Source: Herpetosiphon llansteffanensis
GTDB lineage: Bacteria; Chloroflexota; Chloroflexia; Chloroflexales; Herpetosiphonaceae
Assembly: GCF_003205875.1 (NCBI RefSeq)
Contig: NZ_PUBZ01000113.1
Location: forward strand, 1 to 39,595
Reading direction: 5' to 3'
DNA length: 39,595 nt
Part shown: piece by piece, positions 1-6,994 of the stretch
Position numbering within the stretch: the stretch's first letter is position 1
How the letters are laid out: every line of letters begins with the position of its first letter
Program-made: the position numbers and the translations under genes
The notes under the pieces: generated by a model
Databases searched by the model: none
Told to the model about the DNA's origin: nothing
The model's input: the letters and a program-made list of their open reading frames with translations, nothing else

Positions 1-43
1 CGAGCGCTAGTCTCGTGGGCTCGGAGATGTGTATAAGAGTCAG
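1..43. other. Illumina Nextera adapter remnant (not genomic)
   Basis: Positions 10-43 match the Nextera transposase read-2 adapter, including the 19-bp mosaic end at 25-43, with one mismatch (T instead of A at 40). The eight bases before it (2-9, GAGCGCTA) sit where an i7 index would be and, from memory, correspond to a known Nextera XT index. Genomic sequence begins at about 44. The window therefore starts at an untrimmed contig end. Confidence 0.93.
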
Positions 44-282
44 TTACTATACTGCATCGCGTTGCGCCTAATTCTAAACGATTGCGAAACGGAGCTTTTG
101 ATCCACGAAGGACACGAAGAGCACGAAGCCTGAAACCGCGAAGGACACGAAGAGCACGAAGGAGAATGGCTTTTTTGATTTTTGATTTTTGACTTTTGAT
201 TTCTGCCTTCATCCCTCATCCTTCATCCTTCATCCTTTTGCCCTCATCCCTCATCCTTCATACTTTCGATTACGGCGGGTTA
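44..282. repeat. Intergenic repeat tract: 9-bp CACGAAG repeats plus a 7-bp heptad array
   Basis: No gene is seen here. Positions about 102-168 carry CACGAAG-type phrases spaced 9 bp apart in two blocks. Positions 172-269 are fourteen consecutive 7-bp units with no phase slip, drifting from TTTTTGA to CTTCATC and CCTCATC (roughly YYTYWKM). The same phrases recur near 11.3, 11.7, 12.4-12.9, 28.0, 35.1 and 39.3 kb. The tract ends just before the promoter at 283-291. Confidence 0.85.
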
Positions 283-291
283 TGTTATAAT
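283..291 (+). promoter_or_regulatory. Extended -10 promoter of the nucleoside transporter operon
   Basis: TG at 283-284, one base, then a perfect TATAAT at 286-291. No good -35 is present at the usual distance, consistent with an extended -10 promoter. Predicted start of transcription is near 298, giving a leader of about 87 nt before the ATG at 385. Confidence 0.7.
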
Positions 292-302
292 CAACGCCGA
301 TG

Positions 303-384
303 CATGTCATCATTCCCCACGCACAGCGGGTGACATGGTTTTAGGGGAGCTACAGATACACTTTTATTTAGGAGGGGTCCTCCC
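303..384 (+). promoter_or_regulatory. Structured 5' leader of the transporter operon, RBS in a hairpin
   Basis: The leader can fold CATGTCA (303-309) with TGACATG (331-337), with an inner CCC/GGG pairing. The Shine-Dalgarno GGAGG (371-375) can pair with CCTCC (379-383) across a 3-nt loop immediately before the ATG. GGGAG at 347-351 could pair with CTCCC (380-384) instead, which would free the Shine-Dalgarno. Regulation is inferred; it matches no riboswitch class that I recognise. Confidence 0.35.
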
Positions 385-1539
385 ATGAACAAACGCATTA
401 TTGCGTTCATGATGTTGTTGGTCTTAATGGTTCCAGTTTTGGCTGCTTGTGGCACCGAAACGACGGCAACCACTGCTCCAGCAGCTACGGCAACCACCGA
501 AGCAGCTGCGGCAACCGCAACGACTGCGACTGAGCCAACCGCTGGAACCGAAGCAACTGCTGCTGCAACCACGGTAGCAACCGCCGAAGCAACCACTGGT
601 GGCGGCGCAACCAGCGAAATCAAAATCGGTTTGGTAACCGATGTTGGTAAAGTCGATGACGGTACCTTCAACCAATTTGCGTTCGAAGGCTTGAAACGCG
701 CCGAAACCGAACTTGGCGTGAAGATCGACTACATCGAAACCATCGATCCAAAAGACTACGAAAAGAACATTGAACAATTCGCTAGCCAAGGCTACGATTT
801 GATCATCGGCGTAGGCTTCTTGATGGGCGATGCAATCAAGGCTGCTGCTTCGAAGTACCCAGATTTGAAGTTTGCTATTGTTGACTTCGCTTACGAACCA
901 GCATTGGCCAACGTCAAGGGCTTGGTCTTCTCAGAAGACGAATCAGCATTCATTGCTGGCGCTTTGGCCGCAACGGTTTCAAAGAGCGGCAAAATCGGTG
1001 CTGTTGGTGGTAAGGAACAAGTTCCTGCCGTCAAGAAGTTTGTACTTGGCTACGAAGCTGGCGCTAAATACGTCAACCCCGACATCCAAGTTATGACTGT
1101 CTACATCGACTCATTCACCGACCCAACCGCTGGCGGCGAAGCTGCCAAGACCCAAATCGCTGAAGGCGCAGACGTAATCTTCGGTGCTGGCGGCCAAACT
1201 GGCTCAGGCGCAATCAAGACTGCTGCTGACAACAATGTATTCGTGATTGGCGTTGACCAAGACGAATACAACACCACCTTCAAAAAAGGCCCAGCCCCAA
1301 TGTTGATCACCAGCGCTATGAAGCGCGTTGACAACGCTGTGTTCGAAGTCGTCAAGGAAGTTGTCGATGGCAAGTTCGAAGGTGGCGTATACTTCGGTAA
1401 CGCAGCTAACGGCGGGATCGACTATGCTCCATTCCACGATGCAGAATCAGCATTGCCAGCAGATGCCAAAGCCACCCTTGACAAGATCAAGCAAGGCTTG
1501 GCCGATGGTTCAATCAAAACCGGCGTTACCTTGAACTAA
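385..1539 (+). CDS. BMP-family nucleoside ABC transporter substrate-binding lipoprotein (NupN/BmpA type)
   Basis: A 384-aa lipoprotein predicted to capture nucleosides outside the membrane and pass them to the permeases encoded downstream. A basic start and hydrophobic stretch lead to the lipobox LAAC, with the lipidated Cys near residue 22. A Thr/Ala-rich linker (about residues 24-77) then tethers a periplasmic-binding-protein fold typical of the BMP family, starting IKIGLVTDVGKVDDGTFNQ. The start has a GGAGG Shine-Dalgarno 9 nt upstream. A strong terminator follows at 1566-1604, so the binding protein can be made in excess of the ATPase and permeases, as is common in ABC operons. Gene order binding protein, ATPase, permease, permease matches B. 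subtilis nupNOPQ (guanosine uptake). The family and the nucleoside class are well supported; the exact substrate is inferred. Confidence 0.9.
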   Translation: MNKRIIAFMMLLVLMVPVLAACGTETTATTAPAATATTEAAAATATTATEPTAGTEATAAATTVATAEATTGGGATSEIKIGLVTDVGKVDDGTFNQFAFEGLKRAETELGVKIDYIETIDPKDYEKNIEQFASQGYDLIIGVGFLMGDAIKAAASKYPDLKFAIVDFAYEPALANVKGLVFSEDESAFIAGALAATVSKSGKIGAVGGKEQVPAVKKFVLGYEAGAKYVNPDIQVMTVYIDSFTDPTAGGEAAKTQIAEGADVIFGAGGQTGSGAIKTAADNNVFVIGVDQDEYNTTFKKGPAPMLITSAMKRVDNAVFEVVKEVVDGKFEGGVYFGNAANGGIDYAPFHDAESALPADAKATLDKIKQGLADGSIKTGVTLN

Positions 1540-1565
1540 TTTGTTGCCGCAAGGCACAACCCCTG

Positions 1566-1604
1566 AAAGGGCTGCGTTAGCAATGACGCAGCCCTTTTAC
1601 TTTT
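1566..1604 (+). terminator. Intrinsic terminator after the substrate-binding protein gene
   Basis: Perfect 12-bp stem: AAAGGGCTGCGT (1566-1577) pairs with ACGCAGCCCTTT (1586-1597), with an 8-nt loop, followed by a T-rich tail to 1604. Confidence 0.9.
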
Positions 1605-1744
1605 GTGTGGTATTATCACAGCATCGAAACACAGCAACTCGAACAACCAAGCACACGTTTGGCCAGTTTTTTGGCAGCCAACAACGTGGTTGTTCTGCAT
1701 ATTTGAGGCAATGCTGCCTCTTTTTGATTAACTAGGAGTCTTGT

Positions 1745-3277
1745 GTGACCGCGAACGTCGTACCTGCGTTGGAAGTCCGCAATATCACCAAGCAATTCCC
1801 CGGGGTTTTGGCCAACGACCATATTTCTTTTACCCTGCTCCCCGGTGAAATCCACGCCTTCCTTGGTGAAAATGGCGCGGGTAAATCCACCCTCATGAAC
1901 ATCTTGTACGGCCTCTACGATCCCGATGAAGGCGAGATTTTGATCAACGGCAAGCTGGCCAAGATCAAAAACCCTGCTGATGCAATTGGGCTTGGTTTAG
2001 GCATGGTTCACCAAGAATATGCCCTCGTCGATACCCTAACCGTTACAGAGAACATTATTCTTGGCACCGAATTACGCAAAGGCCCAGTGTTAAATGCCAA
2101 GGAAGCAAGCCAACGCGTGCGCGAGCTTTCCGAGCAATATGGCTTGGCCGTGCCACCCGATGCCATCGTCGGCGATTTGCCAGTTGGCGTTCAGCAACGG
2201 GTCGAAATTTTGAAGGCGCTCTATCGCAATGTCAATATGTTGATTCTCGATGAACCAACTGCCGTCTTGACTCCCCAAGAGGCCGATGACCTCTTTCGGG
2301 TGATGCGTGAATTGGCTGATAAGGGCAAGGCGCTGATTTTTATTACTCACAAACTGCGCGAAGTGCGCGAAGTTGCCGACCGAATTACGGTCTTGCGTCG
2401 GGGCAAGGTTGTCGGCGACGCAGACCCCAAAACTGCCAGCGAAGGTCAATTAGCAGCGCTGATGGTAGGCCGCGATGTTGTCTTGAAAGTTGATAAAACT
2501 GCGGCCAACCCTGGCGATGTGGTGCTGAAAGTACGCAACCTCAATCTGCGTGACGATCGCGGCCTCACCGTGCTTGATGATGTTTCAATTGATGTCCATG
2601 CAGGTGAAGTGCTGGGGATTGCTGGCGTGCAAGGCAACGGCCAAACTGAGTTGGTTGAGGCAATTACGGGCTTGCAAGCCCTGCCGAGTGGCTCAATTGA
2701 ACTGCTTGGCAAGGATATTACCAATCGCCCGCCACGCTCAATTACTGAACAAGGCGTGGCCTACATTCCCGAAGATCGCAAAGGCACAGGCTTGGTGCTT
2801 GGTTATAGCATCCGCGATAATTTGGTGCTTTCAACCTACTACAAACCACCATTTACCAAAGGCTTGACCTTTAACGACCCAGCGATTGACGAACATGCCA
2901 AAGAATTGATTGCGACCTTCGATGTGCGTACGCCCAGCGCGACCACGACTGCTGGCTCGCTCTCAGGTGGTAATCAACAAAAAATTATTGTTGCCCGTGA
3001 ATTTACCCGCGAAAATCGCTTGCTGATTGCTTCGCAACCGACACGGGGGATTGACGTTGGCTCGATCGAATTTATTCACAATCAAATTATTAAACAGCGC
3101 GATGCAGGGCTGGCGGTCTTATTGGTTTCGGCTGAACTTGATGAAGTTCTGGCCTTAGCCGACCGCGTTGCTGTGATGTACCACGGCAAAATAGTTGGCA
3201 TTCTCCCGATTGCCGAAGCTACGCGCGAGCGCGTTGGCCTGTTGATGGCCGGTATTCAGGAGCAAGCTAATGTCTAA
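1745..3277 (+). CDS. Nucleoside ABC transporter ATP-binding protein, two NBDs (NupO type)
   Basis: A 510-aa protein with two fused nucleotide-binding domains that energise the transporter from the cytoplasm. In domain 1, Walker A is GENGAGKST (residues 41-49), the signature is degenerate (LPVGVQQR) and Walker B is LILDEPTAVL. In domain 2 the Walker A-like GVQGNGQTEL lacks the usual Lys, whereas the signature SLSGGNQQK is intact and the Walker B region reads LLIASQPTRGID. An asymmetric pair like this is normal for the RbsA/BMP ATPase family. The start is GTG at 1745 with an AGGAG Shine-Dalgarno shortly upstream. The 3' end overlaps the next permease gene by 8 bp, so translation is probably coupled. 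Confidence 0.92.
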   Translation: MTANVVPALEVRNITKQFPGVLANDHISFTLLPGEIHAFLGENGAGKSTLMNILYGLYDPDEGEILINGKLAKIKNPADAIGLGLGMVHQEYALVDTLTVTENIILGTELRKGPVLNAKEASQRVRELSEQYGLAVPPDAIVGDLPVGVQQRVEILKALYRNVNMLILDEPTAVLTPQEADDLFRVMRELADKGKALIFITHKLREVREVADRITVLRRGKVVGDADPKTASEGQLAALMVGRDVVLKVDKTAANPGDVVLKVRNLNLRDDRGLTVLDDVSIDVHAGEVLGIAGVQGNGQTELVEAITGLQALPSGSIELLGKDITNRPPRSITEQGVAYIPEDRKGTGLVLGYSIRDNLVLSTYYKPPFTKGLTFNDPAIDEHAKELIATFDVRTPSATTTAGSLSGGNQQKIIVAREFTRENRLLIASQPTRGIDVGSIEFIHNQIIKQRDAGLAVLLVSAELDEVLALADRVAVMYHGKIVGILPIAEATRERVGLLMAGIQEQANV

Positions 3278-4598
3278 TGAGCAACAAGCCCCCGCTGAAA
3301 CCAAAAAAAACACCGAGCTGCAGCCAAGCAAACGGCGCTTTGGCTGGCTTAACGAAGCAATTGTGCCGCTGCTGGCAATTTTGACCGCAGTGTTAATCGG
3401 CGCAGTGATCGTGTTTGTCTCGATTCCTGGCAATAAACTGCCAACCTTTGATCCAAGTATCTATGGCAGTCGCAGCGATTGGTTTTTTAGCACCTTGCCC
3501 GAACGTTTACGGGTAACGCTGAGTGCCTTTACTGGTTTGTTCTCAGGTGCATTTGGCGATTGGACAAGACCAAGTACGATTCCAGTTGCCATTAGCAATA
3601 CTTTGGTTGAATCAACGCCCTACATTTTGGCAGGTTTGGCTGTGGCCGTAACCTTCAAAGCAGGCTTGTTTAACGTTGGGGCCGAAGGCCAATTGCTGAT
3701 GGGTGCGCTTGGCAGTGTCGCGGTTGCCGCATTTATGCCGCAATGGTTTGGGGTTGCCTCGCTCCCAGCAATTATCCACTTGCCAGCAGCTTTGCTGGCA
3801 GGGGTTATCGCTGGCGCACTTTGGGGGATTATCCCTGGTTATCTCAGGGCCAAAACTGGCGCGCATGAAGTTATTACGACGATCATGCTCAACTATATTG
3901 CCTTGCAAGTGATGGATTATTTGATCAACGGCGTGATGAAAGATAAAAGCGCCACATTGCAACGCACACCATTCATCCACGAAAATGCCGCTTTGCCACG
4001 GATTATCAGCAAAGCCACCGACCCCAGCCTTACTGGCGGCCAAGCGTATCCACGCTTGATTACCACCACCAGCAGCACATGGGATCTACGGATTCACATG
4101 GGGATCATCATTGCCTTTTTGATGGTTGGCTTTATTTGGTGGTTGATGAACCGCACGCCCAAGGGCTTTGAAATTAAAACCGTGGGCGAAAACCCAGAAG
4201 CAGCCCGCTATGCAGGCATGAGCATCACCGGCACGGTGGTTGGCGCAATGGGCCTTTCGGGCGCATTGGCAGGGCTGGCAGGCACAAGCCAAGTGATTGG
4301 TTTGGAATACAACCTCAAAGCTGTGTTCTCCAGTGGCTTGGGCTTCGATAGCTTGGCAATTGCCTTGTTGGCCAAGAGCAACCCAATTGCGATTGTGCCG
4401 GCAGCGCTGTTCTGGGGCGCGTTACGCACTGGCGCAGGCGCAATGCAAGTCAATACAGGCATTTCGATCAACCTGATTCAAATTATTCAAGCTTTAGTGA
4501 TTATGTTTATTGCTGCCGACCAAATTGTGCGCTGGATTTATCGCATCAAGCAAGCTGAAGGTGGCAAAATCACGTTTAACCGTAGCTGGGGTAAATAG
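3270..4598 (+). CDS. Nucleoside ABC transporter permease 1 (NupP type)
   Basis: A 442-aa polytopic inner-membrane protein, one of two permeases forming the channel. It has a polar N-terminus, a first membrane segment near residues 30-50, and about eight hydrophobic segments. Typical BPD_transp_2 stretches are visible, such as FKAGLFNVGAEGQLLMGAL and the cytoplasmic-loop motif VGENPEAARYAGMS that contacts the ATPase. A long extracytoplasmic loop lies between residues about 50 and 110. ATG at 3270 overlaps the ATPase stop codon by 8 bp (ATGTCTAA). Substrate assignment comes from the operon. Confidence 0.9.
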   Translation: MSNEQQAPAETKKNTELQPSKRRFGWLNEAIVPLLAILTAVLIGAVIVFVSIPGNKLPTFDPSIYGSRSDWFFSTLPERLRVTLSAFTGLFSGAFGDWTRPSTIPVAISNTLVESTPYILAGLAVAVTFKAGLFNVGAEGQLLMGALGSVAVAAFMPQWFGVASLPAIIHLPAALLAGVIAGALWGIIPGYLRAKTGAHEVITTIMLNYIALQVMDYLINGVMKDKSATLQRTPFIHENAALPRIISKATDPSLTGGQAYPRLITTTSSTWDLRIHMGIIIAFLMVGFIWWLMNRTPKGFEIKTVGENPEAARYAGMSITGTVVGAMGLSGALAGLAGTSQVIGLEYNLKAVFSSGLGFDSLAIALLAKSNPIAIVPAALFWGALRTGAGAMQVNTGISINLIQIIQALVIMFIAADQIVRWIYRIKQAEGGKITFNRSWGK

Positions 4599-4646
4599 CG
4601 CCAGCGTCGTCGCTCTTGAATTAATTAACCTTTACGGTGGATTTGT

Positions 4647-5984
4647 ATGAAATTTACACGCGCACGTGGGGTCGGGCTGTTAGGGATTTTCATTGCGATT
4701 GTGCTTCTTTTCGCAGTCAATAACAGCCTCGGCAATAAAATCACTGAAACAAGCAAAATCCAATCAATTTGGGATTTTACGAGCACAATTCGGATTCCCG
4801 ATAGTGCAAAAATGAAGGAAGATCCCAAAGCACCGCCAGTCGCCGCAATCGAACTACCCACTATGGTCACAATTAGTTTGATCTGTGGGGCGTTAATTCT
4901 TGTTGGGGGCGTGCTGATCGCCAAAAATCCAGAACGCGGTTGGGTTGCGCCCTATATGAGCAGCGTGATTGGCTTTGGCTTTTTCTCGATTCTGCTCTGG
5001 GCGGTAGCCAACAATAGCGTTGATCTCTCGGATACGCTCTCGCGGGTGGTGCGACTTGGTACGCCAATCGCCATCGGTGCGCTGGCGGGGATTGTCTGTG
5101 AGCGCTCGGGTGTGGTCAACATCGGGATCGAAGGCATGATGCTGACAGCTGCCTGTTTTGGCTACGCTGCGGCAGCGATCTCGGCCCGCATGATCTATGG
5201 CGAATCGTTGCCAGAAAATGTGGTCAAAGGTGTCGTTTGGCTGCCCTTGATCATCGGGATTTTTGGGGCGATTTTGACTGGCGGCATGATGGCAGCCTTG
5301 CATGCGTGGCTCTCAATTCGCTTCAAAGTCGACCAAGTTATCAGCGGTACGGTGATCAACATTATGGCGGTTGGGATTACGGGCTTTACCCGCACCAACT
5401 TCCTGTTGAAATTCGAATCGCCACTACGGGCTGGCTTGCCGCAAATGCCGCTTGGCCCGCTGGCCGATATTCCCTTGATTGGGCCGATTTTGTTTGACCA
5501 CAAACCAATTACCTATTTGATGATTCTGATGGTGATTGGCTTGAACTTCTTCCTGTTTCGCACCGTATGGGGCTTGCGAACCCGCGCCATTGGCGAACAC
5601 CCCAAAGCAGCTGATACCGTCGGGATCAACGTCAATCGCATGCGCTATCGCAACGTGATTATTGGCGGGATGATTGCCGGGGTTGCAGGCGCTTGGTTTT
5701 CGCTCGAAGGCTCGTTTGGCTTTGATGATGGCATGACCAACGGCCAAGGCTTTATCTCGTTGGCAGCAATGATCTTCGGCAAGTGGAATCCAATTGGGGC
5801 CTTTGGTGGCTCGTTGCTGTTCTCATCAGCAGATGCGTTGCAGCTCAAAGTACAGGCCTACAACTTCGATTTACCTTCGCAATTTATGCAGATGTTGCCG
5901 TATGTGGTAACGCTGATTGTGTTGGCAGGTGTGATTGGTCGCGCCAAGCCACCAGCAGCATCGGGCAAAGTCTACGAAAAATAA
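4647..5984 (+). CDS. Nucleoside ABC transporter permease 2 (NupQ type)
   Basis: A 445-aa second permease of the same family. The core resembles YufQ/NupQ: GALAGIVCERSGVVNIGIEG near residues 145-165 and the loop RAIGEHPKAADTVGINV that should contact the ATPase. An N-terminal extension of about 120 residues adds membrane segments at residues 8-25 and 75-90, separated by a polar loop, before the conserved core; this is longer than typical NupQ proteins. It lies 48 nt after permease 1 with a weak GGTGGA Shine-Dalgarno. It is the last gene of the operon; a hairpin follows at 6006-6039. Confidence 0.9.
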   Translation: MKFTRARGVGLLGIFIAIVLLFAVNNSLGNKITETSKIQSIWDFTSTIRIPDSAKMKEDPKAPPVAAIELPTMVTISLICGALILVGGVLIAKNPERGWVAPYMSSVIGFGFFSILLWAVANNSVDLSDTLSRVVRLGTPIAIGALAGIVCERSGVVNIGIEGMMLTAACFGYAAAAISARMIYGESLPENVVKGVVWLPLIIGIFGAILTGGMMAALHAWLSIRFKVDQVISGTVINIMAVGITGFTRTNFLLKFESPLRAGLPQMPLGPLADIPLIGPILFDHKPITYLMILMVIGLNFFLFRTVWGLRTRAIGEHPKAADTVGINVNRMRYRNVIIGGMIAGVAGAWFSLEGSFGFDDGMTNGQGFISLAAMIFGKWNPIGAFGGSLLFSSADALQLKVQAYNFDLPSQFMQMLPYVVTLIVLAGVIGRAKPPAASGKVYEK

Positions 5985-6005
5985 TCAACCTAACGCAACT
6001 TTCTG

Positions 6006-6039
6006 GAATGACACTCCGTACTACTGCGGAGTGTCATTC
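6006..6039 (+). terminator. Terminator-like hairpin after the transporter operon
   Basis: Perfect 13-bp stem GAATGACACTCCG / CGGAGTGTCATTC (6006-6018 and 6027-6039) with an 8-nt loop. The T tail is short (ATGTTT), so termination may be incomplete or Rho-assisted. Confidence 0.65.
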
Positions 6040-6076
6040 ATGTTTAAACCTGCGAGCAGTGCATGATTCTTGCTCT

Positions 6077-6104
6077 TCTCAGCAGCCAGCTCATCATCTA
6101 TACT
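6077..6104 (+). promoter_or_regulatory. Candidate promoter of the P/Q/Y-rich membrane protein gene
   Basis: TATACT at 6099-6104 (5/6 to consensus) with TTCTCA at 6077-6082 (4/6) and a 16-bp spacer. Transcription would start near 6111, about 29 nt before the GTG at 6140. Confidence 0.4.
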
Positions 6105-6139
6105 GCACGTTAAATTGTGTGTGTTCTTGGAGGTATTTT

Positions 6140-6691
6140 GTGAGCAATCAACCACCATATGGTCAACCACCGCAGCAGAACTACCCGCCGCAACAGCCAG
6201 TCTACCCACCACAACAACCTGGTTATCCGCCGCAACAACCCTATGGCTACCCACCGCAGCCTCAAAAGCGTGGTGGCTGTTTGAAATTCGGCATTATCGG
6301 GGTAATTGCCGTATTACTGTTGTGTGGAGGTGGTATTTTTGTAGGCTATAAGCTCCTTATGGGCGAGGTCAATGATGTTAAGGCAAGCCTTGATGGCTTT
6401 ATGAAGGCAGGGGCTGCGAATGATATTAATGCAGCTAAAGCATTTGTAGATAGCTCGGTCGTAAGTGATGAACAATTAACCAAGCTGATTAACCAACGCG
6501 AGTTGTTCGAAGGCTATACCAGCATTAGCGACGATTTTGCCCCACCGGCAGCAAATGCTGGTACAAATCAAACGACAACCCTAGACCTTCAAGGCACACT
6601 CAACTATAGCGATGGGACAGGCAGCTATGATGTGCAATTCAATCGCCTAGAATCCGGTTGGAAAATTCGCTTTATTAATATCAAACGCTAA
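6140..6691 (+). CDS. P/Q/Y-rich single-pass membrane protein, unknown function
   Basis: A 183-aa protein starting at GTG 6140, with GGAGG at 6129-6133. The reading frame stays open upstream to 5783, but that part overlaps the permease gene and a terminator hairpin, so it is not used. Residues 1-45 are a Pro/Gln/Tyr-rich low-complexity tail. A Gly/Cys-flanked membrane helix follows at about 53-75, then an extracytoplasmic domain of about 105 residues that resembles a small NTF2-like or DUF4878-type fold; that fold assignment is weak. The architecture parallels the protein at 19007-20269. Function is unknown; a surface or envelope-stress role would be a guess. Confidence 0.75.
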   Translation: MSNQPPYGQPPQQNYPPQQPVYPPQQPGYPPQQPYGYPPQPQKRGGCLKFGIIGVIAVLLLCGGGIFVGYKLLMGEVNDVKASLDGFMKAGAANDINAAKAFVDSSVVSDEQLTKLINQRELFEGYTSISDDFAPPAANAGTNQTTTLDLQGTLNYSDGTGSYDVQFNRLESGWKIRFINIKR

Positions 6692-6704
6692 GCCTGGTTA
6701 AGTT

Positions 6705-6836
6705 CCCTCACCCCCCAGCCCCCTCTCCCACTGGACGCGGGCGAGGGGGAGCATTGAGTTTTACCAAGGAATTGGGAGCGAACCACGGGGTTAAAGCCCC
6801 TCGCCCGCCGCGTGGGAGAGGGGGTTGGGGTGAGGG
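6705..6836. repeat. Foldback (palindromic) C-rich repeat element
   Basis: CCCTCACCCC then CAGCCCCCTCTCCCAC (6705-6731) is the near-perfect inverse of 6812-6836. Inner arms GCGGGCGAGGGG (6737-6748) and CCCCTCGCCCGC (6797-6808) also pair. The whole can form one long cruciform or RNA hairpin. CCCTCACCCC/CCCTCTCCC-type repeats of this kind occur dispersed in many environmental bacterial genomes; here the element looks like a small non-autonomous or REP-like unit. Nothing else is seen in 6692-6930. Confidence 0.75.
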
Positions 6837-6931
6837 CATATTAAACTCCCAAAACCCCAAAGCCCAACCCCACCACCCAACTCCTCACTGCTCGGTTTTT
6901 TTACGCCCATCGCAGGTGAAGCCTTTGCTAC

Positions 6932-6960
6932 TTGCACTTTTTGCGCTTTTCTCGTTAAAT
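6932..6960 (+). promoter_or_regulatory. Candidate promoter of gpmI
   Basis: TTGCAC (6932-6937), 17-bp spacer, TTAAAT (6955-6960). Predicted start is near 6967, about 28 nt before the gpmI ATG. Confidence 0.45.
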
Positions 6961-6994
6961 AGATACAACATGTTAACGTTTACAAGGAGTCATC

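Noticed and set aside
172-269. CRISPR-like regular repeats
   Set aside because: Units are 7 bp with no spacers, and no cas genes are present in the window.
291-789. Ala/Val- and Cys/Gly-rich minus-strand reading frames opposite the lipoprotein gene
   Set aside because: They are antisense shadows of the Thr/Ala-rich linker, with biased composition and no domain, and they overlap a well-supported lipoprotein.
5783-6139. Upstream extension of the P/Q/Y-rich membrane protein
   Set aside because: It overlaps the permease gene and a 13-bp terminator hairpin; GTG at 6140 with GGAGG gives a complete protein.
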